Below are positions 49,913 to 58,951 of a DNA stretch of 64,000 bases, in pieces. How positions within the stretch are numbered: position 1 is the stretch's first letter; each line of letters begins with the position of its first letter. The notes below the pieces were generated by a model. It saw only the letters and a list, made by a program, of their open reading frames with translations, ran no database searches and was not told where the DNA came from. Where the stretch lies: contig OY764903.1 of NCBI GenBank assembly GCA_963668605.1, forward strand, positions 2,790,001 through 2,854,000, written 5' to 3'. Source of the stretch: G963668605 sp963668605 (GTDB lineage: Bacteria > Acidobacteriota > Terriglobia > Bryobacterales > Bryobacteraceae). A program made the translations under genes and the position numbers.

Positions 49913-52460
49913 CCTGATAGCCGTCCTCGGCGGCGTGCAGGTGCTTCTCGCTTTGGGGCAGGCGCCTTTGCAGCAAGCGCCGCCCCGGCCAAGCCCGAAG
50001 GCAAGCTGGCTGGATGCCGACAAAAGCGAGCCGGCGGGCACGCATTATCAGACGTTCAAAAGCCGGCTTGCGGGAGGTGAGGTCAGTTACCTTGTCTATC
50101 TACCGCCCACATACGAAACCGAAAAGGCGCAACGTTATCCGGTCGTGTACTGGCTGCACGGCCTGAACGGAAACCAGAGCGCCGGCGCTGTTTTTGCGGA
50201 GAATTTGGACGCCGCGGTCCGGGCCGGCAAGGCGCCGGCCATGATCGTCGTCCTCGTGAACGGCATGGTGGACAGCTTCTACAACGACGCTCCGGATGGC
50301 AAATGGCCCATCGAGAGCGTCATTGTTAAGGAGCTGATTCCCCATATCGACAAGACCTACCGCACTGTCGCGCAGCGCGAGTCGCGCGCTGTGGAAGGTT
50401 ACTCGATGGGCGGTTATGGCGCGGCGCACTTGGGCTTCAAGTATCCGGAACTTTTCGGTATCGTTGGCGTGATGGCCGGCGCGCTGATCGAGCCCCGCGC
50501 TGAGGTCCAGCCTGCCGTCTTTCAGAAGATGTTCGGCTCGGACAAGGCCTATGTTCAGGCAAACGACCCCTTTACGCTCGTACGAAAAAACGCCGATGCG
50601 ATCCGCGGCAAAACCGCCATCCGCATTGCGGTGGGCGATCTGGACAATCTGAAGACACGCAATCTGGCGCTCCACGAACTGCTGGGCGAATTGAAAATTG
50701 AACATGACTACGAGGTTGTTCCGGGTGTGGCGCACGCCGGCGTGCTCTTTTATCAGAAGCTCGGCGAGCGAGCGTTCGCCTATTACCAGAAGGCCCTCAC
50801 GGGCAGAACGCCGACCGCGGAAAACTGGCCGAGCGCTTCGGCCCCTTCGCACGTGTTCCAGCGTGGGGACGTGGAGATCCTCACTTTCGAGACGGAACAG
50901 GATTACGATCGTCTGCAGGAACTCTACCGCCAGAGCCGCGACACCCAGCCTTCACCCGGCTCCATGACCCCGCTATACTACCGGTCGAACCTGGATGGTT
51001 CCGTGCAGCCCTACGCGGTACAGCTTCCGATCGGATATTCCCGCGACCGGAAATATCCGATCGTGATCCAACTGCACGGGACGAACTTCAAGGAGATCCT
51101 CTCGGGATCGCGCTTGACCTATCGGGGCATGGGCGGACCGCAGTTTATCCAACCGGACCTGCCGCTGATCTATGTTCACTGCTTCGGAGGGCCGACCACA
51201 TTTTACATAGGCATGGGCGAAGAGGACATCCTCGCCGTGATTGAAGAAATGAAGCGGCGGTTCCCGGTGGATCCGGACCGTATTTACATCATGGGACATT
51301 CGATGGGCGGCGCGGGCTCGTATTCGGTCGGCCTCCATTATCCGGATCTGTTCGGGGGAATCGCGGCGGGGGACCCGGCGATGTGGAGCCGCGCGATCGA
51401 TGCGCCTAAATGGATGGAACCGCAGATCGCGATCCAGTCCGTCCCAAAGCTATACCCCAATGCGCGCAACGTGGACGTATTCTTTAAGAACGCCGGGGCG
51501 GGTCTCCAGCGCAATTCGACGGAATTTGCCGACGGCATCGTCGCGCAGGGCGGGTTTGCGACCACTGAAGTGTTTCCGCGCATGCCGCACAGTTTCGGGA
51601 GCCAATATCCCTATGCCAATTTTGTGACGGAAGTGACTGGGCATCCAGTCGTCCGCAAGCCTGCGGAGGTCAAGTTCTATACCAATACGCTGCGCTATAA
51701 CCGCGCCTACTGGGTAACCATCGACCGGCTCACGCGCCATAACGCGGACGCGCTGGTCGTGGCCAACTACAAGGATGGTTCGATTCGCGTAACCAACACG
51801 AATATCGACGCCCTTACGTTGCGGCTTGGCGAAAGTCCGGTTCCAAAAGGCAAACCTGCAACGCTGGTGGTCGATGGTCACGAGGTGCTGAAAGGGGCGT
51901 TGCCCGAGGTCGTCCACCTTTCGAAGCAGTCCGGCCAATGGCAGATCGGCGAATGGAACTCGGGCGCCCGCGTGAAGCGTCACGACTTGCAAGGGCCCAT
52001 CGGGGATGCTTTCAATTCGCGATTTCTTGCCGTTTATGGCGAAGGCGATCGCGATCTCGCCATAGCGGAACTCGACGCGATCCGCAATCCGGCGGGGCCA
52101 CTGGATATCCATGGGGATTTTCCCATGAAGCCCGCGGCCAAGGTGACGCGAGAAGACGTCGCGTCCTCTAACCTGATCCTCTTCGGAACCCCGAAAAGCA
52201 ACGCCGTGCTGAAGCGCCTCGCGCCCTCCCTGCCGGCAGGCCTCCTGCGGGATGACGCTATCTTCATCTACCCGAATCCGGAGAACCCTTCCCGTTACAT
52301 TGTCGTTTGGAGCGGCAAACTGCTGAGCGCTCCAGGCCCGGGTCTGAAGGCCGGTTGGATCATGCCGCTCAATCTGCTTCCCGATTACGTTGAAGTGAAA
52401 GACGGAAAGGTTGCTTCCGGCGGCCACTTCGATAACGAGTGGAGCTTGGTTGGAAAGTAA
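49887..52460 (+). CDS. Exported esterase with two alpha/beta-hydrolase domains
   Basis: The best start is TTG at 49887 (AAGAAGGAG just upstream), overlapping the nitrilase gene and opening a signal segment (LIAVLGGVQVLLALGQ); this gives 857 residues. Domain 1 (about 40-300) has nucleophile S173 in VEGYSMGGYGAAH and the oxyanion segment VVYWLHGLNGNQS. Domain 2 (about 340-600) has S472 in IMGHSMGGAGSY and HGTNFKEILSGS. A third beta-rich part follows (about 600-857). Both hydrolase domains look complete, as in esterase D or feruloyl/acetyl-xylan esterases. It probably removes acyl groups from polysaccharides. Two active serine domains in one chain are unusual. Confidence 0.85.
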   Translation: MKNHHLRNSLIAVLGGVQVLLALGQAPLQQAPPRPSPKASWLDADKSEPAGTHYQTFKSRLAGGEVSYLVYLPPTYETEKAQRYPVVYWLHGLNGNQSAGAVFAENLDAAVRAGKAPAMIVVLVNGMVDSFYNDAPDGKWPIESVIVKELIPHIDKTYRTVAQRESRAVEGYSMGGYGAAHLGFKYPELFGIVGVMAGALIEPRAEVQPAVFQKMFGSDKAYVQANDPFTLVRKNADAIRGKTAIRIAVGDLDNLKTRNLALHELLGELKIEHDYEVVPGVAHAGVLFYQKLGERAFAYYQKALTGRTPTAENWPSASAPSHVFQRGDVEILTFETEQDYDRLQELYRQSRDTQPSPGSMTPLYYRSNLDGSVQPYAVQLPIGYSRDRKYPIVIQLHGTNFKEILSGSRLTYRGMGGPQFIQPDLPLIYVHCFGGPTTFYIGMGEEDILAVIEEMKRRFPVDPDRIYIMGHSMGGAGSYSVGLHYPDLFGGIAAGDPAMWSRAIDAPKWMEPQIAIQSVPKLYPNARNVDVFFKNAGAGLQRNSTEFADGIVAQGGFATTEVFPRMPHSFGSQYPYANFVTEVTGHPVVRKPAEVKFYTNTLRYNRAYWVTIDRLTRHNADALVVANYKDGSIRVTNTNIDALTLRLGESPVPKGKPATLVVDGHEVLKGALPEVVHLSKQSGQWQIGEWNSGARVKRHDLQGPIGDAFNSRFLAVYGEGDRDLAIAELDAIRNPAGPLDIHGDFPMKPAAKVTREDVASSNLILFGTPKSNAVLKRLAPSLPAGLLRDDAIFIYPNPENPSRYIVVWSGKLLSAPGPGLKAGWIMPLNLLPDYVEVKDGKVASGGHFDNEWSLVGK

Positions 52461-52466
52461 GAATGC

Positions 52467-52620
52467 ATGTCTCAAGGAATGACCCGCCGCTCCGTTTTGG
52501 GCGCCATCGGCAGCCCGCTATGGGCGTCCCCTGGTCTGAATGGAATTCGACTTGGGGGACCAATTTTCCTGAAAAGCGACGACCCACGGGAACTAGCTGA
52601 CAGCAATTTCGACATTTGCC
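52467..52620 (+). pseudogene. 5' fragment of a sugar-phosphate isomerase/epimerase-like gene
   Basis: A twin-arginine leader (MTRRSVLGAIGSPLWAS) continues as GIRLGGPIFLKSDDPRELA, the first strand of exported xylose-isomerase-like TIM barrels. It breaks off after about 50 codons at FDICPE. The text beyond belongs to another gene. The start follows the esterase stop by 6 nt, so the intact gene was part of the same operon. Confidence 0.6.
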
Positions 52621-52689
52621 CAGAGCCACATGGCAATCCTTGTGGGCACGGTTCTGGTCAGCGGTCTCGCCACTATGCCTACTCTCTGC

Positions 52690-53034
52690 GACTGTGCCAA
52701 GGTAGACACTCCTCTCGATATAAGGGGCCGCAGCCCGCTTCCGCTGATTGAAGGGAAGCGAACGGAGTGGCGCGAGGCCGCGGCAGCGGAGATGGTACAA
52801 GACGGACATATGATCCGCACGCCGGGTCGCAAGTACGTCGCTTACGACGGCGACCCGGTAGAGCAACTCGTCGATATGCGCGGTGAACCGGGTGAAACCA
52901 AGAACCTGGCAATCGACTCCGGACACGCTGCCGTGCTCGTGGAGCATCAAAAACTGCTGAAGGACGGGGGAAATCATCTCAAACCGGCGCCGAAGGGCCG
53001 GGGTCATAGAAGGAGCAATAATGGCAATCAGTAA
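52690..53034 (+). pseudogene. C-terminal fragment of a sulfatase gene
   Basis: The frame reads DIRGRSPLPLIEGKRTEW, HMIRTPGRKYVAYDGDPVEQ, then GETKNLAIDSGHAAVL, which is the end of an arylsulfatase. No formylglycine motif or start is present upstream; the isomerase fragment takes that place. The frame overlaps the start of the next sulfatase (53021). It may be the partner of another broken sulfatase in the region. Confidence 0.75.
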
Positions 53035-54382
53035 CGGACTTATCAACCGCAGAAATGCTCTCGGCGTCACGCTCGCCGGAGCTGCCACAGTGAGCGGTGG
53101 CCTTGCGAGGGCGCAACGTCCCAACATCGTGTACATCAACTCGCACGACACCGGACGCTACACGCAGCCGTACGGCTACGCTATACCGACTCCGAACCTG
53201 CAGAAGCTGGCGGAGGAGGGCATCCTGTTCCGCCATGCCTTCTCCGCCGCGCCTACCTGTTCCCCCAGCCGGGCCGCACTGCTGACCGGACAGAGCCCGA
53301 GCAAGAGCGGCATGTGGGGCCTGGCTCATCTCGGATTCCGGCTCAATGATTATAAACAGCACTTGCTGCACACGCTGCGGCCGGCCGGCTACTATTCCGC
53401 TCTGGCGGGAGTGCAACACGTCGCGCCGAATGCCGGGATGATCGGCTATGACAGCATCATGCCGATCAAAAGCAATCGCGCGGCTGACGTTGCCACGAGT
53501 GCCGTGGAGTTCATCCGGAATGCTCCGAAGCAGCCGTTCTATTTGGAGGTCGGGTTTTTCGAAACTCACCGTAAGTTCGCGGACGCGGGCCCGAAGCAGG
53601 ATCCCAGGTACTGTCTGCCTCCCGCTCCTCTGCCCGACACCCCGGAAATTCGCGCGGATATGGCGGCGTTCAAAGCGTCCGCGGAAAATATGGACAACGG
53701 CGTCGGCGAGGTGTTGCAGGCTATCGAGATGGCCGGTCTTGCCGCGAACACCCTGGTGATCTCGACCACCGACCACGGCATCTCATTCCCCGCCATGAAA
53801 TTCAATCTGACCGACCACGGAATCGGAGTGATGCTGACGATGCGGGGGCCTGGCGTCTTTCGCGGCGGCAAGGTTTGCGATGCGCTGGTGTCGCAGATCG
53901 ACATCTTCCCGACAATTTGCGAACTGCTCGAAATCGAAAAGCCGGCGTGGCTCCAGGGGAAATCGCTACTCCCGTTGTTGCGGGGAGAGAAGCAGGAGAT
54001 CAACGACGCAATCTTCGCCGAGATCAATTATCACGGCTCCTACCAGCCGCGGCGCGCCGTCCGGACGAAGCGCTGGAAGTACATCCGTCACATGGAAGAG
54101 CGTGACTACCCCAGGCCGGGAGACTGCGATGCCAGCCCCAGCAAGGACTATTGGCTTGAGAATGGCTGGGACAAACAGCCGCTCGAACCGGAGCGGCTTT
54201 ACGACACGCTATTCGATCCGAACGAGAGCCGCAACCTTGCCCAGGACTCTTCACAAAAGGCCGTGCTGGAGGAGATGCGCGGCAGACTCGACCGTTGGAT
54301 GAAAGTTACGAACGATCCGATCTTGAATGGCCCTCTGGAACGGCCGGCCGGCTCGGTTAGGCCGGCCTGGAAGAAGAAGTAG
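53021..54382 (+). CDS. Exported sulfatase (sulfamidase/heparan-sulfatase-like)
   Basis: The 453-residue protein has GAAGGAG just before the ATG and a twin-arginine leader (INRRNALGVTLAGAATVSGG). The N-terminal metal segment is IVYINSHDTGRYTQPYG, the His-Asp-Thr-Gly form seen in sulfamidase-like enzymes rather than Asp-Asp. The formylglycine motif is PTCSPSRAALLTGQ with C80. STTDHGISFPAMKFNLTDHG gives later ligands. Such enzymes remove N- or O-sulfate from amino sugars or related glycans; this subtype assignment is tentative. It is the last gene of the rightward MarR, nitrilase, esterase group. Confidence 0.93.
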   Translation: MAISNGLINRRNALGVTLAGAATVSGGLARAQRPNIVYINSHDTGRYTQPYGYAIPTPNLQKLAEEGILFRHAFSAAPTCSPSRAALLTGQSPSKSGMWGLAHLGFRLNDYKQHLLHTLRPAGYYSALAGVQHVAPNAGMIGYDSIMPIKSNRAADVATSAVEFIRNAPKQPFYLEVGFFETHRKFADAGPKQDPRYCLPPAPLPDTPEIRADMAAFKASAENMDNGVGEVLQAIEMAGLAANTLVISTTDHGISFPAMKFNLTDHGIGVMLTMRGPGVFRGGKVCDALVSQIDIFPTICELLEIEKPAWLQGKSLLPLLRGEKQEINDAIFAEINYHGSYQPRRAVRTKRWKYIRHMEERDYPRPGDCDASPSKDYWLENGWDKQPLEPERLYDTLFDPNESRNLAQDSSQKAVLEEMRGRLDRWMKVTNDPILNGPLERPAGSVRPAWKKK

Positions 54383-54405
54383 CCTAGCCGCGACTGCCGG
54401 TTGAC

Positions 54406-55584
54406 CTATCGGGCGCGCGACGGCCGCAGGATCTCCAGATCCTTGAACCAAACGTCGGCACCGTCCTCGGATTGGAGCGCCAGGTAGCCGCGCGCCGGAC
54501 CCGAGCCGTTGTCCAGGTCCGCCGTCTTTATACCGTTCACGTGCACGACAATGCGCCGTCCATGGGCTGAGATGGCCAGTTCGTTCCAGTCGTTGGCTTT
54601 GTAATACTGGCTCACGGCGGTCTGGTTGGCTGTGGAAAGACGCGCGCCACCCTCCGCATAGAGGGCGCCAGTCTCGCCGGCGGCATCGAGGGCCACACGG
54701 TAGCCCTTGGCCTGCGCCTTGCGGAAGAGTACGGCGCTCTTGCCCTGGAGCGACTTGAACTTCAGACGCACAGTGAAATCGCCCATCTGTTCCGAGCCCA
54801 TCAACACGCCCGCCTTGGTGGCGTGCACACCGTCGCTGGTGGTCCAATCGCCTGCGGCGGGCTTCCAACTCTTCAACTGCCCGTTCGTCCACAGCGGTTG
54901 CCAGGTGTGGACGCCAAGATCCTGAATACGGATGTCACGCCAGCGGATATGGGTGTCGTCCGTGGCGCCGTACTGGTGCACCTGCAGGCCGAGGAATCCG
55001 CTCATCTCGTAAGGGTCCACCAGGTCCGCGCACTGGACGCCGTTGATCCATGTCTTAATCGAGTCGCCCAGCGCCACGATCCGGTATTTGTTCCACTGGT
55101 TGTCCTTGAAGGCGTTGCCTTTCACCTTGTCGTCCACCACGCTTACCAGCCACCCCCGCCGCGCTTCGTCGAAAATGCCTCCGGAGGCGTGAACCTTGTT
55201 GGCAATCTCCACCTGGTATCCGTAAATCCTGCCCTCCGGCGCCACCTGCTTCCACCATTTGCCGTCGCGCCACGTGGAGACGGGCGTGGCTGTGGGATAC
55301 ATGTGGCTGCGGAGTTGGAGGCCGGAATTGATATCGCCGATCACTCGCGTCTCGAATTCAAGAATGAAATCGCCGTAGGGTCTCTTCGTACAGAGAAACG
55401 AATTCGGGCTGCCTTTGACCGGCCGGCCCACAATCGCGCCATCCTCCACGGTATATTTCGCGCGGCCGTTCAGTTGTTCCCAGCCGTCGAGCGTCTTGCC
55501 GTCGAAGAGGGGAATGAACTTCTCCGGGGGTGCGGCCAGCGCCGAAAAGGCCACGGCCAGTAGAACTGTAAGTTGTCTCATCAT
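54406..55584 (-). CDS. Exported DUF1080 protein (3-keto-disaccharide hydrolase-like)
   Basis: The 392-residue protein has a signal peptide (QLTVLLAVAFSALAAPP). DUF1080 domain 1 runs from about 22 to 215: FIPLFDGKTLDGWEQLNG, GDFILEFETRVIGDINSGLQ, and KTWINGVQCADLVD with the conserved final strand. A second, shorter concanavalin-like domain follows at about 230-390 (GDFTVRLKFKSLQGKSAVLF). Family members have been linked to hydrolysis of 3-keto-glycosides. It is last of a leftward three-gene set with the VOC and MBL genes. Confidence 0.85.
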   Translation of the reverse strand: MMRQLTVLLAVAFSALAAPPEKFIPLFDGKTLDGWEQLNGRAKYTVEDGAIVGRPVKGSPNSFLCTKRPYGDFILEFETRVIGDINSGLQLRSHMYPTATPVSTWRDGKWWKQVAPEGRIYGYQVEIANKVHASGGIFDEARRGWLVSVVDDKVKGNAFKDNQWNKYRIVALGDSIKTWINGVQCADLVDPYEMSGFLGLQVHQYGATDDTHIRWRDIRIQDLGVHTWQPLWTNGQLKSWKPAAGDWTTSDGVHATKAGVLMGSEQMGDFTVRLKFKSLQGKSAVLFRKAQAKGYRVALDAAGETGALYAEGGARLSTANQTAVSQYYKANDWNELAISAHGRRIVVHVNGIKTADLDNGSGPARGYLALQSEDGADVWFKDLEILRPSRAR

Positions 55585-55645
55585 GAATGCACCTGCAAGT
55601 TACGACGGCTTGGTCCGCCAGCCGCCGCGGCTGGATCCGGGAAAG

Positions 55646-56602
55646 CTACTCCCGGAAGTTCCACAACAACTCCAACGCCATGCCGCCGATCTTTTCGGTG
55701 TCAATGTAGGCAAACCGGCCCGAGCCCTTTTTGCCGGCCTCGCCCCAAGCGCCGGATTGCGTCACCGAATAACCGGCCTGGCCCCATTCGGCGATGGCCC
55801 GGTCCATATCCGGGACCGGATGGCCCAGGTGCTGGAGCCCCTCGCCGCGCGTGCGCATGTGATCGTCGAAGATGTTCGGCCCCTTCACCGGCAGGATCCA
55901 CTCGTAGGGCACTTTGCCAAAGCGATACCAGCCCATGTCCTGTTGAATGTCGACCGGTTGACCGCGATACTTCACGTCGTGCAGTCCGGCATGGGTGATC
56001 GCCATGCGTGGGAACCCGAGCTTCTGCCAGTACGCCGAAATGGGTTCGAAGTCGTGCGCAGCGAAGGCGATCTGGTTGATTTTGTGTTCCTGCGGCGCGG
56101 CGCCCGAATCTTCTCCGCCGCAAATCAATCCCAGCACGAATCTTCCTTCCGGCGCGGTATCGAAGTAGGCGTACTCGGCGCCGGCGTTGTTGCCGCGCTG
56201 GAGCAGCGCAACACCGAGCCCACGCAAGCGCTCGATCTCCTGGTTAAACGCCTCCATCCCCGGCGTCCGGTGGAGAATGGCGAAGGCGCCGTCCCCGCGT
56301 TTTTTCAGAAATTCGGCGAAGGCGCCCTGCGTGCCGTCCGGCTGAATCCAGTCCACGCGGAGATCGCCCAGCCAGCCGGAAACCATCCGCGCTTTGGCCG
56401 CCGTTGGCCGTCCACGGAACTCCATCTTGGCGTTCACATCGGTCCGCTTCACGACCTTCAGTAACCCGGTCTTATCCCATGCTTCGGTGACCCGGCCGGC
56501 ATCGCCTACCACCCAGATCACGCGATCGACGGTCTTATAATATTCCGGCAGTTGTGCCATGGCGGGCAGAGCCGCCACAAGAATGGCCAGTAGCTTTTTC
56601 AT
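55646..56602 (-). CDS. Exported VOC (glyoxalase-fold) protein
   Basis: The 318-residue protein has GGAGGAG before the ATG and a signal peptide (KKLLAILVAALPAMAQ). Two VOC-like halves can be seen: about 25-160 (TVDRVIWVVGDAGRVTEAWD) and 170-310 (KINQIAFAAHDFEPISAYWQ; FAYIDTEKIGGMALELLW, where the Glu is a typical metal ligand). Exported VOC proteins are rare, so a role on a periplasmic sugar or phenolic compound is possible. It lies 19 nt after the MBL gene and 61 nt before the DUF1080 gene. Reaction unknown. Confidence 0.75.
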   Translation of the reverse strand: MKKLLAILVAALPAMAQLPEYYKTVDRVIWVVGDAGRVTEAWDKTGLLKVVKRTDVNAKMEFRGRPTAAKARMVSGWLGDLRVDWIQPDGTQGAFAEFLKKRGDGAFAILHRTPGMEAFNQEIERLRGLGVALLQRGNNAGAEYAYFDTAPEGRFVLGLICGGEDSGAAPQEHKINQIAFAAHDFEPISAYWQKLGFPRMAITHAGLHDVKYRGQPVDIQQDMGWYRFGKVPYEWILPVKGPNIFDDHMRTRGEGLQHLGHPVPDMDRAIAEWGQAGYSVTQSGAWGEAGKKGSGRFAYIDTEKIGGMALELLWNFRE

Positions 56603-56621
56603 GCATCTCCTCCAGGGGGGT

Positions 56622-57743
56622 CTACTTGCGCGCCGCGTACTTCTTCGTGAATCCGTTGCGGCTATTGGTGACGGTGAATGAACCGTCCTGGTTCGCGGAC
56701 ACCTTGATGTACTCCACCCGCTGGCTCTGCCCGCCGATGTTGGCGATGAGGTCGTCCGGCCCGTTGTTGCCCGCCTCGCCGCCGCCGATGATCTTCTCGG
56801 TCTGCCACAGATCCTCGAGCCCCGGAGAACCCTTCACGACCTTCATCGCCACCGGCGTTCCCTCCCTGTGGCCCGAGGCGCCCATGGTTAGCAGGGCCAC
56901 GCGCGGACGCAGGCCGTGCACCTCGCCTACCGAACAGCACGCCAGCCCGAAATAGTAATCGCCGTACTTGCTCGTGGTGCTTTGAGCGTGGTGCGTTACC
57001 ACGTACGCATCCACGGTCCCAAGCAGGTTGTTCGGGCAGAACAAAGAGTTGGCGGTGTTCCAGGTCAGGTCGCCGAGGTTGATGAAGCGGAACTTGCCGT
57101 AAGAGATCAGCAGCCCCACCGATTGGCCGTCCTCGGCGTCATCGTCGGCTCTGCGATCCACGCTCGCGCAGGCCGGGTTCGGCGCTCCCGCTCCCTTCAA
57201 CGGACTCGTCAGCACCTTCCCCGCCGCCGATACTACCAGCGTCTCCAGGCCCTTCATTGGCACCTGGTCCCCGGGTTTCACGACGATGTGTCTGGTTTTT
57301 TGCCGCGCCCGCAGGTAAACATCGAAGTCCTCATCGTACCTGGTGTTCATGTCCGGCCGGAACCACGGACCGCGGCGCTGCTTCCACCATTCCAAGTCGC
57401 GGTGATAAAAAACGCTATCGCCGTGATCCACGAAGGCTTTGACGGGCACCTTCTCCGAAAGCGGCACGGCCGCGCCCATATGATCCGGCTCGAAATGGCT
57501 GAGGGTCAGGTAATCGATCTGCTTGATGCCGACCTGCTGCATGAACGTGACCAGCCGTCCCGTTGCATTCCGGTCGCCGGTGTCGATGAGCATCGTCTCT
57601 CCGGACGGCGACACGACAAATACCGCGTTACCGTGCCCCACATCGACCATATAAAAATCCGCGGTCGAAGCCGCGCGCGAAGAACTGCTGCCCAGTCCGG
57701 CGCAACCCAACGCGACCGATAGAAAGAAAGAACAGGTTCTCAT
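56622..57743 (-). CDS. Exported metallo-beta-lactamase-fold hydrolase (ComEC-like)
   Basis: The 373-residue protein has a signal peptide (FFLSVALGCAGLGSSSS). The MBL fold starts YMVDVGHGNAVFVVS and GETMLIDTGD. The zinc motif is TLSHFEPDHMG (H-x-x-x-D-H). Later ligands appear in FINLGDLTWN and YVVTHHAQSTTSKYGD. It resembles the MBL part of ComEC-type and other exported hydrolases without the membrane channel. AAGGA lies just before the ATG. First in the operon with the VOC and DUF1080 genes. Substrate unknown; phosphoester or ester hydrolysis is typical. Confidence 0.85.
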   Translation of the reverse strand: MRTCSFFLSVALGCAGLGSSSSRAASTADFYMVDVGHGNAVFVVSPSGETMLIDTGDRNATGRLVTFMQQVGIKQIDYLTLSHFEPDHMGAAVPLSEKVPVKAFVDHGDSVFYHRDLEWWKQRRGPWFRPDMNTRYDEDFDVYLRARQKTRHIVVKPGDQVPMKGLETLVVSAAGKVLTSPLKGAGAPNPACASVDRRADDDAEDGQSVGLLISYGKFRFINLGDLTWNTANSLFCPNNLLGTVDAYVVTHHAQSTTSKYGDYYFGLACCSVGEVHGLRPRVALLTMGASGHREGTPVAMKVVKGSPGLEDLWQTEKIIGGGEAGNNGPDDLIANIGGQSQRVEYIKVSANQDGSFTVTNSRNGFTKKYAARK

Positions 57744-57884
57744 ATTCCTTCACAGTTTCCTTTGTCCCGGTATCGTATCACGTGGAGGGCAAGCTGGAGT
57801 GCACCCCTAGTCTGAGACAACGAAATTAGGTTTACGATACCCACAGTCTGCGGCTTGCCGGAGTTGGTTCTCCTACATGAGTCC

Positions 57885-58951
57885 CGTATGGTCCGGAAAC
57901 TGGATCCGGTTGAATTCGCACGGACTTTTCCGCTCCCAGGCTGATCCTGGCGATAATGAACGAACGAGATGCCGAGGACCCTGGATCCGTTCCGGTTTGT
58001 GTTGATCGCCGTGGCCGGGTGGATGAACCAACGCCAACTGCAGGTCATTGACTTCCTGCGCGAAGAGAATCGTGTTCTAAGAGAGCAACTCGGAGACCGG
58101 CGGCTGCGACTCAACGATGATCAGCGCCGCCGATTGGCGACCAGAGCCAAAGGATGGGGACGGAAGATTCTGGCCGAGGTGGCCACCATTGTCACGCCTG
58201 AAACCTTGCTCGCCTGGCATCGAAAACTGATTGCACAAAAATACGACGGGACTGGCAACCGCCAACCCGGGAGGCCGCGCAAGGCCGCCGAGATCGAGGC
58301 GTTGGTAGTGCGCATCGCCGAAGAGAACCGGGATTGGGGCTATCGTCGCATCCAGGGCGCATTATCGAATCTGGGGCACGAACTTGCCCGCAGCACGATC
58401 GCTGACATTCTCGAACGGCACGGGATCCAGCCCGCGCCGGAGCGTAACCGGAAGACGGCGTGGAAAGAGTTTCTGACACGCCTTTGGGAACTGATCGTGG
58501 CGGCCGATTTCTTCACCGTGGAGGTGTAGACCCGACGAGGGCTGCAGCGGTTCATCGTGCTGTTCTTCATCGAGCTATCGACGCGCAAGGTTGAGATTGC
58601 GGGCATCGCACAGGTGGCAAACGGATTGTGGATGAGTCAGATCGCTAGGAATCTCACGGATGCGGAGCGGGGAATACTGACGGGGAAACGGTACCTGATT
58701 CACAACCGCGACCCGCTGTTCACTGCAGAGTTTCTGCGCATGCTTGCCGATGCTGGAGTGGAGCCGGTGAGGCGACCGTAGGTCGGTCGGCGCACGTACG
58801 CGCTCCCCATTACCCCAAGCCCAAAGTGAGTTTTCCGTCCGTCACCGCACCGACAAGACGAACGACGCAATCTATTTTCATGCCTACGATTTCGTTCATA
58901 GCCCACGCAATTGGCCGCAAACGGCGACCATTTGAGTTTCCGGACCAAACG
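57885..58951 (+). mobile_element. Insertion sequence, copy 4 (decayed)
   Basis: Both ends match copies 2 and 3 (left CGTATGGTCCGGAAACT; right end ...TTTCCGGACCAAACG), but 301 bp are missing inside at 58770/58771. The transposase frame (from 57969) stops at TAG in place of Trp at 58527-58529 (VEV*). The second catalytic Asp is lost (IHNRD), and the deletion removes the Glu and the C-terminus. The tail (CATGCCTACGATTTCG) is like copy 1, so this copy is a mosaic. It cannot transpose itself but may be moved by copies 2 or 3. Confidence 0.9.
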
